From Limonium bicolor (taxonomy: Eukaryota; Streptophyta; Magnoliopsida; Caryophyllales; Plumbaginaceae), in the NCBI GenBank assembly GCA_023374045.1, contig CM041779.1, forward strand, positions 144,833,485 through 144,897,484: a DNA stretch of 64,000 bases, in the 5' to 3' direction. Below are positions 34,801 through 47,072 of the stretch, one piece after another. Within the stretch, counting starts at the first letter, position 1, and the number at the start of each line of letters is the position of its first letter. The notes beneath the pieces are model-generated. The model saw only the letters and a program-made list of their open reading frames with translations. It did no database searches and was not told the origin of the DNA. The position numbers and the translations under genes are program-made.

Positions 34801-36957
34801 TTACAGAAAAACGAATAATGAAATAAAACAAACCTACATTTGGTCTACCAGAAACTTTTAAGATGTAGGCCACTTTATAAAATAAAACTGATATGCAAAA
34901 GTTGCAGCGACAGGACAGGTACAATGAAAGTGAGCCATAAATATATCTAAAAGAGGGTTCATCTCTGGAAATCCATCTAAACATCCAAAACTTTTCTTAC
35001 AGGAGGTAAAACAAAAAGATCAAATGCACTTCATACCTGTGACATGATGATTGGACCTCCTTGTGGTTCAAACAAACTTTCTGCCTTCATCATGCTTACT
35101 ATCTTTTCTGTAAACGCTTGCATTTTTTCCTATCAAATGGGTAAAATATGGAGAAGGGCAAAGAGGAAATTTCAGTAAGCATTAATTAGGCAATGAGAAT
35201 TAGGTGGAAAACAGAAAGTGTGATGAAAAAGTTGCATATTTTGTTGGTCTATTTGTCACTGCGTATTTGACTACACGTTTGACTTGGGAGTCCCAGCTTA
35301 ATTTCCAAGGTAGCTTTCGATTTAGCGGGAAAATATTGAATTCTGAAGGAAACCAAACCAAACCAAACCAAACCTACCTTGAAGGGACCATTGTCAGTTC
35401 TAAACTCAATGCCAGGGATATACTTTAGCCAGACAGGAAATCCGCTGAACGTGAATAGCAAAGGAGAAAACAACAAACAAAACAAAAAGTTAAACCAGAA
35501 GAAGCAGTTTGAGTAGAAGATGAACTAATCCAAAAGAGACGACACGTATTCTTGCACCTTTTTCAGTATCATCACTTTTTTTCCTTGTATGAATTACTAC
35601 TATATAATACAATAATGCTATGAAACCTAATAATCTATACTTTATTGTACTCATTTATAGTTTCAAGGAAAGTACAAATTTTCATTAAAGTTTAGTCTGA
35701 TAAGTTGGTTAGTTAGGTGGGTAAAGGAGCAAAATAAACCAAAGATACCCAAAGTTCATTTCCTTTAAATAATAGAACAGTTACCCAAAGTTCCATTCAG
35801 CACAAACGTAGGGACCAATCCTGAGATGGACATAAAGACCGGCTTGATGGATTAGCTTGACGAACTTAACCAGATCATACCTACCTTCGAAGTTGTACTG
35901 AAAATGAAAAGAGGATCAGAGGATTAAAGCATATACTGATATTTATCGAAAAAGCCAGGACGAAATAATATAATAGAATGATGCAGGAATTGAATTGGTG
36001 ACTAACTGTGTCTGAAAAAAAATTGATGATCAATTAATTACCTTTCCCGGAGAGGGTTCATGGCCGTTCCAGAAAACATATGTCTGAATGCAGTCTAACC
36101 CTCCGTCTTTAGCCTTCTGAATAAGGTCAGGCCACATCTGCACCCAACCACCGTACCCACCAAATAATACATTCAGAAGCATTCATTTCGGAATTAAATT
36201 ATTACGCCACCCGCCTATAAAACTCTTTTGTTTGTTGAATAAAGATGCAATTGGACGGAAAAGAGTACCCGCCGTCGCCGGCCCAATTACGTAAATGGCG
36301 TAGTTACTCTAACTTTCCCTTTTGTTGTTACGCGTCTTATTCTAATCTAATTTTCACCTACCCCGAGGGCCGAGATCCCCTCTAAACTTCCCAATCCATT
36401 CCGGAAAAGTATAGTGGTGGAACCTCTACGGCACTCTCCTCCGGTTGCCGCTTCCCCACCCTGCCGTGCACCCCCAAATGTAAATCCTAAAATGTCTTGT
36501 TTTCTGTTTTTCACTCACTCATTGTCATTGCCCCTCTTTTTGTTCATATATGTGTCGTGATGCTATTTGCTACTGCTGGAACTTATGCAAGTATATGATT
36601 TTTTGGCGATTCTTATAATAATAATAATCCAGTTCCGTTCTATAAATACCAATAGTGACTTATATTCTGCCTGCCTATATATATATAAAACCATTAAGTA
36701 AATAAAAAGTAGAAAAAAGGAAATTCAAACAGAGCAATGGAGATTACCTCAGGGGTACTTCTGGGGTAATGAATAGACCCAGATAGAAGGATTCTTCTCC
36801 GACCATTGATCATTATCGCCTTATGGTCATATGACACAGCAGCTTCTGAGCTTGAAGCCAACAGCGAAACCCAAATACAGAAAACCAGCATCAACAACCC
36901 CACAGTGACAGTGGGTATTCTCAACATGCTATTTAGGTTCATCGTGGAGCTTGGCAT
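31835..36957 (-). pseudogene. Beta-galactosidase (GH35) copy 2, four frame-breaking deletions
   Basis: The same 18 exons as copy 1: 36957-36748, 36137-36042, 35897-35785, 35444-35378, 35129-35037, 34797-34655, 34520-34433, 34316-34211, 34101-34017, 33893-33776, 33682-33520, 33414-33242, 33139-33030, 32920-32811, 32713-32603, 32511-32401, 32250-32048, 31940-31835. All GT-AG borders are kept. Exon 6 is 1 nt short, just after the ENEYG active-site motif. Exon 7 is 1 nt short, just before the WTEN nucleophile motif. Exon 10 is 1 nt short and exon 11 is 2 nt short (TTTT tract). Exon 17 lacks one whole codon harmlessly. As written, the frame fails from exon 6 on, within the catalytic domain. It is either a young pseudogene or a set of assembly errors. 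Because copy 1 is intact by the same reading, a real pseudogene is favoured. Confidence 0.85.
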
Positions 36958-37248
36958 TGCTGCCTTCTGATTCTGTGAGTCAAGGATGGAAATAACACAG
37001 GGGAGATAGAAAGCGTCTGTGTGTGATGTGAGTATTGATTTGTTTCTTCTCCAGTGGGTTGAGTGGCAAGACCTTATTTTGGAGTGTTAATCTTTCTTAA
37101 TTCAGAACGAAGATGTGAGGAGGAGGAGATGGAGAAGAGTTTAAAAAGAAGAAGTAATGCCGTAATTGGTTGGTGTTTGGTAATGGTGAATAAAATATAC
37201 CACGATTGGGTTTGGGTTGGGGCGGGTCTTCAGTTGTGCTGCTGCTGC

Positions 37249-37260
37249 TGCGAATTTATA
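37249..37260 (-). promoter_or_regulatory. Likely TATA box of beta-galactosidase copy 2
   Basis: On the minus strand TATAAATTCGCA, matching the block before copy 1. A GGCGCGCC motif lies a little further upstream, at about 37297-37304, as in copy 1 (GGCGCGC near 27141). Confidence 0.5.
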
Positions 37261-37369
37261 CAAATGAGAAGATGGACCCACATTTCACATTTGTTTGGCG
37301 CGCCTGTGACTTGAGTTGTGTGCACACTCACTCTTGTAAGAGTACGGATGAAAATTGCCCCATTAGTTA

Positions 37370-39300
37370 ACCCTTGTGACTTGTTTTTTGCTTGAAAACA
37401 TGGAAAGTGTTTTCCTTCCAAGCAACACGTATACACATATCTTAACAGCAAGTTGGTATATATGAATTATTCGTTTTTTATTTTTAATTTGGTGAATATT
37501 TATCCAATCCAATCCAAAGGAACAGAGTATGCAGCGGTCGGTAGGCATGAATGAATGATCCAACAAAATGGGTTGGTGGGTTCATATCAACCACTTTAAA
37601 GTGACAGGGCAACATCTATCTATCTATCTGTCACATAACATAATATGATGTGCGTAGCGATAGTGAAAATGAAAAAATCGATGTCTCACGTCAATTGAAC
37701 TAAGTTTGTTAAGTAACAGAAAAAGGTACCAAATCATTACAATTCAAACCTTGTACGTAGAGTGGAGGCGTTATATTATGTGTCAAATCAACAAATGGGC
37801 GACATCTGCGGTTAGCAAGCAATGTATCAAGATAGAGATTAGCTATAGTACCAACCTGATGTGTGAACAACAACGGGCTACTTGTGGACCCTAGAGAATA
37901 ATGATCATATTGTTGAGGATATATATGGATGAGCAGAGCTAACTCTTTGGATAACGGATGCAATTGCTAGCTGCTTATGAATGCATGGCCCTGAAGGTTG
38001 TGTGGGGTCGGTCGACTTCAAAGCTTTAGCTAGCGGAAAAATGAAGAGGAATATCTCATGCCAAATTAAGAAGAAGAAGAAGCAATATTCTAATTTCCCT
38101 GAAGAAGTAGTCATAACAGTTAACATACCGACATTAGGCGACCCTTGAGCTCTTCCGGTAGGTCACGAGACTGTAATTTGGACTGCTGAGTCAGCTCCCA
38201 GAATCAAAGATGTTTTGATGAACACAAATTTAATCAGACCTCTCTCAGTACATCTTTTTTAACTACAATGCTAAACTACAACTTAGGAGGGTGGGGTACC
38301 AAACCTCCAACATACAATAACAAGTGGATAATAGTTTATCACCATGGTTATCTCGCTTTTAACCACTACATTAAAATTGTTAATAGTCATACACTTTTGT
38401 TATAGGGTGTTTTAATGTAATTGTTAGGAAATGTAAATGAACTGGATTTCTACTAGAGATGCATAGTAGAATTTTTTTTTCTTTGGGGGAGGAGAGTGTT
38501 TAAATTGACTTGTACCGGATGTAGAATGAAGAAAAGGCAATGATAGGTAAAGGATGATGACTTTTTGTGGTGTTTAATTTTTGAGGTAATAAGGTTATAT
38601 AAGGTTAATTGCTCGTTTTAATTCCATTATATTAATTTCCAGTGAAATTATACGTTTGGTGATATCTTCTCTCTCGGATGTTATTCAATAGTAAGTATAT
38701 ATTAATAAAAGCTTCAGGATAAGTTTTAAGGGTTGAAGTGCAAAAATACAAGTGGAACACTTGTAAGGTCCCTTTTGCTGACTTTTGCGGATAGCAAGCA
38801 ATGCATCCGGATAAGATGAGAGGAACTCAAAGCCATCATCCTCCCCAGGTTTTCTTTTGTTGATCGACATAAACTAAAAGTTTTCCCTTATCATCTTGCT
38901 TCGACTTATCACTTAGTAGTAAACTTTCGGTTTTCAAAAAGAGATACCAACTTTAGCCTTAAAGATACAAAACCTTCATGATTCTCATCATGACTTATAT
39001 ATATATAAATTGAGATTTAACTTTCCAGAAACGTACGCTTCATGCATCTTTGCTACTCTTTCTCGTATACCGGTCATTGGACATTTTTATTTACATGCTA
39101 AAATCTTTTGGACCAACATTGCAAAGAAACGTATATTTGCTACAATTAAAGAGCATGTCAAACAACTCGTCAAACGTTAACCAATAAAAACAAATGTAAT
39201 ATAAATTGGTCAAACAAATAAAACCACCATGCTCATAGAATATACATAAAAGAATTTCCTCTCAACCTAACAATTCGTAAGATCAAATTGATATTAATTA
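37370..39300. other. Intergenic, with a possible duplicated gene remnant
   Basis: On the minus strand two short frames about 1 kb apart share a related phrase: YLDTLLANRR (near 37815) and YPDALLAIRK (near 38795). This could be a duplicated exon of an unrecognised gene. Nothing else is supported. Confidence 0.25.
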
Positions 39301-39309
39301 ACTTATAAT

Positions 39310-39960
39310 ATTAATGTGTTTCCGGTTCTGAAATCTGGATTCGCTTCGATTCGGTCAAAAACCGGTTCCGACCGGTTCCGGCCGGTTCCCTTCCGGTTCC
39401 GGTTCTGATCGGTTCCGGAAAGATTCGATCGGCTCCAGTTGCTTCTTCGTTTTAGCTCCGATTTGAGATCCGTTTGAGCGCACACGTTGCTCTTTCATCC
39501 ACTTTACTCCTAGATAGGTTATTCTTCAAGTTTATAATCTTAAATGTATAAAAACAAAGACTTAGGAATTTTATTGAATTTACAAAAAATAAGGAACAAA
39601 GAGAATTTTATTATATGATTCACTACCTCATTAAAACCTTATTAGGTAAAAACTCATTGGGAAAACCCTAATAAGGAAAAAGAGTACAACTACTAAGAGG
39701 TTACATTTTTAAAAACCCAACGGTAACTTCAACCGGTTCCGAGGCGGTTCCGGTTCCGGTTCCCGGTTCCGAATCCGATGACGGTTCCAGGCGGTTCCGG
39801 TTCCGTTCCGGGTCCGGTTCGGGCCCGAATCTCAAAACATGTATTTGTATTCGGAACTGGCTGAGGCGGTTCGGTTCCGGTTCCCGTTCCCACCGGTTCC
39901 CGGCCGGTTCCGGTTCTAATCGGTTCCGGGTAGAACCGGACCCAATGGCCACCATTAACC
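39310..39960. repeat. Repeat with GGTTCCGG-rich ends around a common plant repeat core
   Basis: Dense GGTTCC/GGAACC clusters (39355-39425 and 39730-39930) flank an AT-rich core that includes CCTCATTAAAACCTTATTAGG and GGAAAAAGAGTACAAC-like phrases seen widely in plant repeats. The arginine, proline and glutamate-rich frames on the minus strand (39303-39485, 39701-40001) are translations of the motif array, not genes. Confidence 0.5.
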
Positions 39961-40037
39961 ACAACTACCACTAAGTAAGTTGTCTCGGCCATATTAAGCA
40001 TCGATCATATGAGCGGAACTAATCTGAAGGTGACAGG

Positions 40038-40161
40038 TGTAACACCTCGCCGAGATAACAGTGACATCATTAGAGCGACAGTCTGTTATTTACCGCTGCA
40101 ATTTATCTACTAAGTACGACATTTATGTTATAATTAGGAGCCGGATTAGTAGGGGTGTTAC
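40038..40161. mobile_element. Tiny inverted-repeat element, TGTAACACC ends
   Basis: About 124 bp starting TGTAACACC and ending GGTGTTACA, a 9-bp inverted repeat. No target duplication seen. The TGTAACACC end equals that of the LTR at 8634, so it might instead be an internally deleted LTR fragment. Confidence 0.35.
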
Positions 40162-40164
40162 AAA

Positions 40165-43100
40165 AGGTCAATTCAATGTAATTTTTGAATGTAAAGGCAC
40201 GACTTTAGTGAAAACCCATACAGTGAAACTTTAATTTCCAAAAGAATGAAGGAACATAGCCATTACTTGATCTTTAGCCCACCTGACCTATTTGATCTTC
40301 AAATCCCTCTCCTAATATCATTCACACATTTCTCTACATCCATAGTATAAGTTAATTCCATGATAATGGGCACCTTCACATAAAAATAAGCATATTCTTT
40401 CGTTTTACAGAATTGACAATCTTGTTGAAATCGAAAGATGAAAAACAGAACTAATCTTTTATTCAATGGTGAAACATTCTTGATTGTTTACAGAACCGGA
40501 GGATTGAGAACTCCATTGAAGATAGAAGAAGGAAGAGAGTATAGAGTGAGTTAGAAAAGTAAGAAACCCTAGGCTATATCATTTGCATCGCATGTGACCC
40601 GGTTCTATGCTAAGATTCCGATTCTGTGCTAAGCTACTAAACAGAACCGGACCGGTCAACTCATTACAGACATATCCTAATTACACACTATTACAATTAC
40701 ATATATAAGCCTAGATTACATTCTACTCCAATAGTAATCAGCAAAGTACTATACCGGCCTATTAAGTATTCCAATCACAAGCCAATCTTGGAATGGCACA
40801 TTAAACTATACATGCTCCTGTCTAGAATTTTATAAAGTTTTCACTTAAAAACCAAATTACATCCTAATTAATAGCAGCTCTAGATTGAGCTTACTATATC
40901 AATTTCCTATAAAAGCCCAGAGTTTAATGATTGTATGTTATATTGTCCTTCCGTCACCTAACCTTTTCTTGCATATTTTCACTATTAATTGGACGCATAG
41001 ATGAAAGTTGCAACAGATTTAATCTGACCATCTCTAGTAGCAACAGAGCCATGGACTAGCTGATCAAAATAAAAGTAAGGGGCCGTTCGCTTGAGAGTGG
41101 TTCAATTCAGCGACATTAATGGACATTAATCATGGGTGAAGAAACAGAGATTGAGTAGTTCTCGATAATTGGGCCCTTCTTTTGTCACCTTTAAATTTTG
41201 TAAAAGCTTGTGAAGAAAGTATTATTATGCCCTTGGTTGGACTTTGACGGTTGCTACTGGAAAGATAGGTGTGCGAATGTACGGAAGAAAAAAAAGGGAT
41301 AAGTGGTAATATTCCACTGACACATAAAATAAATAATGTAGCTTAATTGTTAAACGCAGTAAAATGAACGTTTATGATAAAGTCAGTATCCTCAGTATTT
41401 GCGCTAGAATTTAAGTCAAAATCGCACTCATGTCCTATCGAACATTAAACATAAATGCAACTAATGTGGTTTTGAAACATTAATGCTTCAAACAACGGAA
41501 CCTAAGTCTTGAGTCTCGCCATGTCTTACTTTTTTTTTTTTTTGCTTAACTTAATGTAAAAAAAAAATGGAATAGTCTAGTTCAGGTGCATTCGAATCAT
41601 TCCTGCTAACAATACGTTATATATTGCTAACAATTTATCTTCACTTATATTCTTTTATTAAAAATGAATCATAATTAATTTAACTAATCAAGAAGTGAGT
41701 TACCTAATTTGATAGAAAATGCCAATATGGTTGCTAACTAAACGTCATGTCCCTTGTCGCCCGTGACCAATTCGAAATCGATATTTAATATCCAAAGATT
41801 GAGAACTAACAATCAATTGCGTCTTTTGTAATTCCTAAGGGCTGGAATAAGTGGGGAACGGAAATGGAGATAATGCAGGATTTAGTTAGGTGCAACAAGT
41901 TGGTGACATGCACGGACCACTACACTAGGGTTGGTTAATTGGTGGAGTATCAAATTGCAATTGTTATTTGTTAAAGAGCACGGCTCATATGGTGTAGAGA
42001 GAATTTGTAGGACTGTTGCATTAAATTAAACACTGTGTTTAGAAATAAAAAAAGATTACAGACTATTTTTGATTTTGACAGGTTGTAAATTCTGGTGAGA
42101 ATATAAGCTGCCCTTCCCATTAAATTGTCATTCTAAATTAGTTAATCCATTATTTTTTTCCTTTAACCTGTCATTCTAAATCTGTTAACCCGTGACTGTG
42201 ACATGTATTTCGTGACATGTAATCCGTTAACCTGTAATTTATAATATGTTAATCTGTAACTCGTAATCTGTTAACCTGTCATTCTAACTCTGTTAATCTG
42301 TCATTCTAAAACTCGTAACTTGGACCACTACACTAGGGTCGGTTAATTGATGGAGTATCTAATTGCACTTGTTATTTGTTAAACCCTTTCTTTTCGTATA
42401 TATCCGTAGTAGCTAGTGCGGAAAGAATAAAATTTTTTGGATTCCATTGTCAGCCGATAGAGGAAATTCGATGATGTTAGGAAAGCCACTAGCTAGTGAA
42501 TACACTCATAGTCATTCACGTATAGTGTCGAAGGACATTAATTAATATCTAATCCTCAAATCCCGTTATCATACTTGTATGGTAGTAATAGTACATTATA
42601 AACATAATTAAGCTGGGCCATACATGTGGTATTATTATGGATTCGAATTTTGTCTCGCGTGCATATTTATCAAATTAATATTGTTCTGGTAATATATCAT
42701 AATAGAATTCTTGTTGCTTAATTTGCTGAAGTTAATTAGGTTTTGGATAAGCATATTGGTTTTGTTAGCAACACGACATATATATCGGCCATCTGAATTA
42801 ATTTAATGCTGACCTATCTTTTCCATTTCCTATATTCGAAAAAGCTATGAGTCTCAGTGGATGACAAATTAAGAAGGTTTATTAATTGTCCGGGCATGAC
42901 CTAATTATACTTGACTAATTATACAAATTATAAGATTGGATATGCAAATAAGAGAGGATACGTTACAGGATTAAGTAGGTACTCAAAAGACAAAGTAGGT
43001 GACACAGACCACTGGGGTCGATAAGTAGATGGAGAGAATCTAATTGTGTGTGGGGGCGGATAAGGGATAGGATGTGACAAAATTCAACAAAGTTAGGAAC

Positions 43101-45428
43101 ACTAACTACTGAGTAGACTTACATACACGTATAGTGTTCAAGGAACATTATCTAAACCTCAAATTCTAATATTACAACGTAGACATCTTATAGATCTCTA
43201 TTTGTACTAGAAAAGAATATATCAATGTTTTTTTTTAAAACAGAATATATCAATGTTTTATTACCATAAAATAGTTCAATATATTCGTGCAATGCGTATG
43301 AACCACTTGATGTGTTGTGGCTATATGGGTCATCTTTCTTGCGCGAAAAGTAATATATATATATATATATCTTTTAACCTGATTATGTTTACTTGGTTTT
43401 AATTAAGTTATATATGTAAGTACCTTTACTTGTTTTAATTGGAATAAGTAAGCATTACACATTGATTTAAGAAAGTATGTTTCTTTACAACAACATGTGT
43501 TTTCTTTTTAGAGTGAATTTTCTCCCTTATTATGAGTTTTTTTACTAAAAAAATTATCATAGATTTTGTAGCATTTGTGTTTTCTTACTTATCCAACTAT
43601 GAGTTGCTGCTTCTATCATGCTATGTTGTTTGGAAAGGAGCTTGAGCTCTATGATATTGCTGAAGTGGAGACCATTGTCGTTGCTTGTGAACTATATGGA
43701 GCATTGGTCATAGAGTGTGAGTTCCAATGTGTTGTCCTAGAGTTTAATAGTGAACCATATGACCCTTTCAATGATGGTACAATGGTGCACTTTTGAGTTT
43801 GGGAGGTTCTTCTAAATGTTGTTGCTTGTATCTGATCATTTTTTCAGTTGTTAGCTGGTCATTGTTCTATAGTTAGCAATTTGTTGTACATGTGTCAGGT
43901 CACTGAAACCCTACACATGTCATTGGAACCCCTTTTATATATAAGTCTCGTACTTGGTTTTTTAACTCAATTGAAATGACACAAATAGAAACGGAGCAAG
44001 TGAATGTTTAAAAAAAAAAGTTAAGTTTATGGATTTTTTATTGATATCTTATGATAATAAAAAAATAATAGGAAATATTATATATGTTTTTGATTTTAAG
44101 TAATCCAACACCTATTTATGAGATTAACACATTTTTCATTGTTAGTCTTTACTGAAATTTTAGATTCTAACTATTAACTTGATAACGTGACATGCCATGC
44201 ACCCAAATTCAGTGAGCTCTTCTGCCTAGTGTGGCTATGGGATGGTTTTGCTTTGGGATCAGACTAGTTTAGGGATTAGACTCGATATATCAAACTATAC
44301 CGGTTTAATTGGCTTTGGAAAGGTTGATCCTTACTACCATAATTTACAACATTCAGCACAACCATCTAGTCCACCATAGGAATAATATTAGTAGCTATCA
44401 TAAAAAACCTCTACGCTAAGAACCGGAAAAGAAGATAGGAATGGTCGAAGGAGAACACGACTAATGGATACCCATTAGTATTAAGTCCGAGCAGACATTG
44501 GTCAATCACAAGCATTTTCTTGAGCCTATTTTGAAATAAAAAAACCTCTCACGTCTCTCACTCAACTTAGTCTTCATCAAGAATAAAGTCTTTTACGCTT
44601 TGGCCAGCCCCAATGCATTCGCACCACCTTTGATTCCACACTCCACTTTCTTATCTTTTGCTCGAAGGTTTATGAAACACTTCATCTTTTAAACAAAACC
44701 TTCATAACTCATAGAAAACCACTGTTACATCCTCTCCTTTCATGAACTCAAATCTTCTACATCGCAAATCGATCAGTTTCTATTCCGAGGTGCTCTGGTG
44801 AAATCCTCACATCACATAATGGTTTACTCCTATTCCCCTGTGGTCCTGGATAAATTCAATTGCATTTTTTGTCTACACAAATTTCCTTTGCAACACTTCA
44901 ACAAAAACAACCAATCATTTTGCCTTCCTTAATTTTGTATACAAATTTCCCTTTGTAACCTATCCCTCTCAGAGGAAATCATCAGTATGACTTCAATAGC
45001 CTTTTCCACAAAACCTAAACAAATAGCAAATAAAATACACCAAAATGAAATAGAGTTTTCACCATCAATTGACATAAACAATATCTTATATAGTTTTATG
45101 AGATAATCAAAACCCTGATGCATGTTCTGACTTGCGACATTCCCCATAGTAACCCCCGACTACGTCCATTCTGCTTCTCCAAATTAGAGACATATTACGA
45201 TTAATTCTCACCGAATCGACACCACATAAATCCTTCATCATGGCCAAAATCTTCCACACATCAGGTGTCCCCTGCATCAGTATATGATCATAAACACGTG
45301 ATGGGCGACACCAAGGTCAGCAACCATGACGAGATTTACAAAAGGTGGATTAACCGCTGATTCTAACACCGACAACTATCGAGAAAGTTTGACATAAGAG
45401 ACCGGATCCTAAATCCCTGAAAGACTAA
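40165..45428. other. Long gene-poor intergenic stretch
   Basis: No gene is supported. It includes a minisatellite-like run of CTGTTAACCTGTAATT variants (42150-42320) and a (TA)n tract at 43350. Three diverged copies of a GACCACTACACTAGGGTCGG-type segment lie near 41915, 42325 and 43005. An isolated 73-codon plus frame (43575-43796) and a 72-codon minus frame (44929-45147) match nothing I recognise. Minus-strand sequence from about 45300 to 44950 has a codon-like feel (PDVWKILAMMKDLC) but no clear exon chain. Confidence 0.4.
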
Positions 45429-46432
45429 TGATAAGTGAACAAATAAGCATGTTTTAGAGGTGTATTCATGTGCTTTATCAATGTTTTATCAACACTTTTC
45501 ATGCTCTTTTCTCCACTATAGCTAGTTTACTTATAGTTTGGTGTTTTATTGGTATTTTCACACATTCATTGCTCAAATAGGAGAAATAACATGGCTAATA
45601 GCAAAGTAGACAAGAAGCAACACATGTGCCTAAACAGATCTCAATCGGAGCTATAACGAAGAATCTGAAGTCTGTACAAGTTGGATCCGGACATATGTCT
45701 GACCTTACATGTCTAGACACAAGCCGAGAGTAAAAATTTGAGTTATGTCCGGACATACATGTCTAGACACAAGTCCGGACAAGGCTTCAAAAACAGCACA
45801 TTTACGGGAATATAAGGCAAAATGAAGAAGGGATTAGATCTAATTGATTATCATTACGTTAAATTGGTTGGTTTGATATCGCCGATTAATTTAGCATTAT
45901 TGTGGATTTCTATGTACGGGTTTCCGAAGTAAAGATCTATACCGTGGGGACTAAATCAATGTTAGCCAATTTTCAAAGATTTTTGAGATGCGGTTTACAT
46001 TGCAACTTAGGGTGGATTCAAGCTTAATGCTTCCGGTTGAATGGGGTATTCGAACAAGCATTTGGGTCCCGACTAAATTGGTTAGAATTAATAGACCAAG
46101 ATATGACTATTAGTTAATTTCTTGTTGTTTAGCTATTAGTTCAAGGGTCGAAAATTGATAGCAAGGGGAGAATGGGTGAAAATAATCATCCAGGGCTACA
46201 TCTATCCTAGTTTAGTTAGTTTAGTTGTATTGTCTTCCTTACTTTCTCTTAATCAAACCAAAACCCAAATCCCTTACATTTATACACTTTTGTCTATATA
46301 TTTGCACATCTATTGAACTTATAATTAGTTATATAGTTGCAAAGTACCTGTGGATACAACCTTGTTGAACTATAACGACTTGGTTCACTGCCCACAGTTA
46401 GTAAAAGAGCTTCACTACTATTTTGCACAACA
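45429..46432 (+). mobile_element. Probable solo LTR, gypsy-like
   Basis: 1004 bp starting TGATAAGTG and ending GCACAACA (TG/CA). The flanks are ACTAA (45424-45428) and ATTAA (46433-46437), a 5-bp duplication with one mismatch. The first ~200 bp resemble the start of the LTR at 59624 (TGATAAGTG, AGCATG, TAGAGGTGTATT), so both belong to related families. No interior or second LTR is present. Confidence 0.65.
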
Positions 46433-46472
46433 ATTAAGATTTTAATAAATTATCAAATAAAGAAAAAATAAT

Positions 46473-46543
46473 GGGGGTGTAACTCAGATAGTAGAGCGCT
46501 CGCTTAGCTGCGAGAGGTACGGGGATTGATACCCGCATCTCCA
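46473..46543 (+). tRNA. tRNA-Ala(AGC), degraded copy
   Basis: The sequence follows nuclear plant tRNA-Ala(AGC) along its whole length. It has the acceptor GGGGGTG paired with CATCTCC, the D-arm TAACTCAGATAGTAGAGC, and the anticodon stem CTCGC and GCGAG around TTAGC. A T-arm GGGGATTGATACCC follows. It is 71 nt rather than 73. One base is missing in the anticodon loop (TTAGC-TG instead of TTAGCATG) and one in the T stem (ATACCC-GC). D-arm position TAACTC carries A for the usual G. These changes probably make it non-functional unless they are sequencing errors. Confidence 0.75.
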
Positions 46544-46590
46544 TATTTGTTGTGGCTTTCTCCTTTTCGTTCAAACAAACCAAGGAAGCT

Positions 46591-46895
46591 GGAAAATTTC
46601 GCCGAAATAACTATATTGTCAAAAAAATTACTTGCGGTGGCTTTTTTTTCAAAAAAATTAAGCGGATGTGCCAAAACCGTCACATAAAACCGCATCAGTG
46701 TAATGCTGTTTACTGTAACCGCATTATGTTCATGCAATTACCGAAAAATTTGTCATAAACGCACTGGAGGAATGCATCTTTGACGATAGATGGACTCCAC
46801 CGATGCGGTTTATTCGCATTTTGGTCGCATCCGCAACTCTTATATCACCGGGCAATCCTGGGCGTCCATTTGGGGACATCTCCGGCCGTTGATTT
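46591..46895 (+). repeat. Left terminal inverted repeat of the MULE
   Basis: About 305 bp, imperfect partner of 56676-56947. It is rich in CCGCAT/ATGCGG motifs, which may be transposase or promoter sites. The PMD gene leader begins just inside. Confidence 0.88.
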
Positions 46896-47072
46896 TCGTT
46901 GGAAGCCAGCGAATTTCGCTGTGTTTTCTCCCCCCCATTGCAAATAAACCGCACCCGGTCGACTACATTTATCAACATCCGAAAAATTTTCTATAAAAAC
47001 GCATCCACCGGATGCATCCTCTCTCACAACCCACACATTTTCCTCCAACCTCACCCACTACTATCCTACGAA

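Noticed and set aside
39303..40001. Arg/Glu/Pro-rich minus-strand ORFs
   Set aside because: Low-complexity translations of GGTTCC/GGAACC motif clusters, not genes.
43575..43796. 73-codon isolated ORF
   Set aside because: Composition is protein-like but there is no homology I recognise, no promoter and no neighbouring exon. Left as an intergenic frame.
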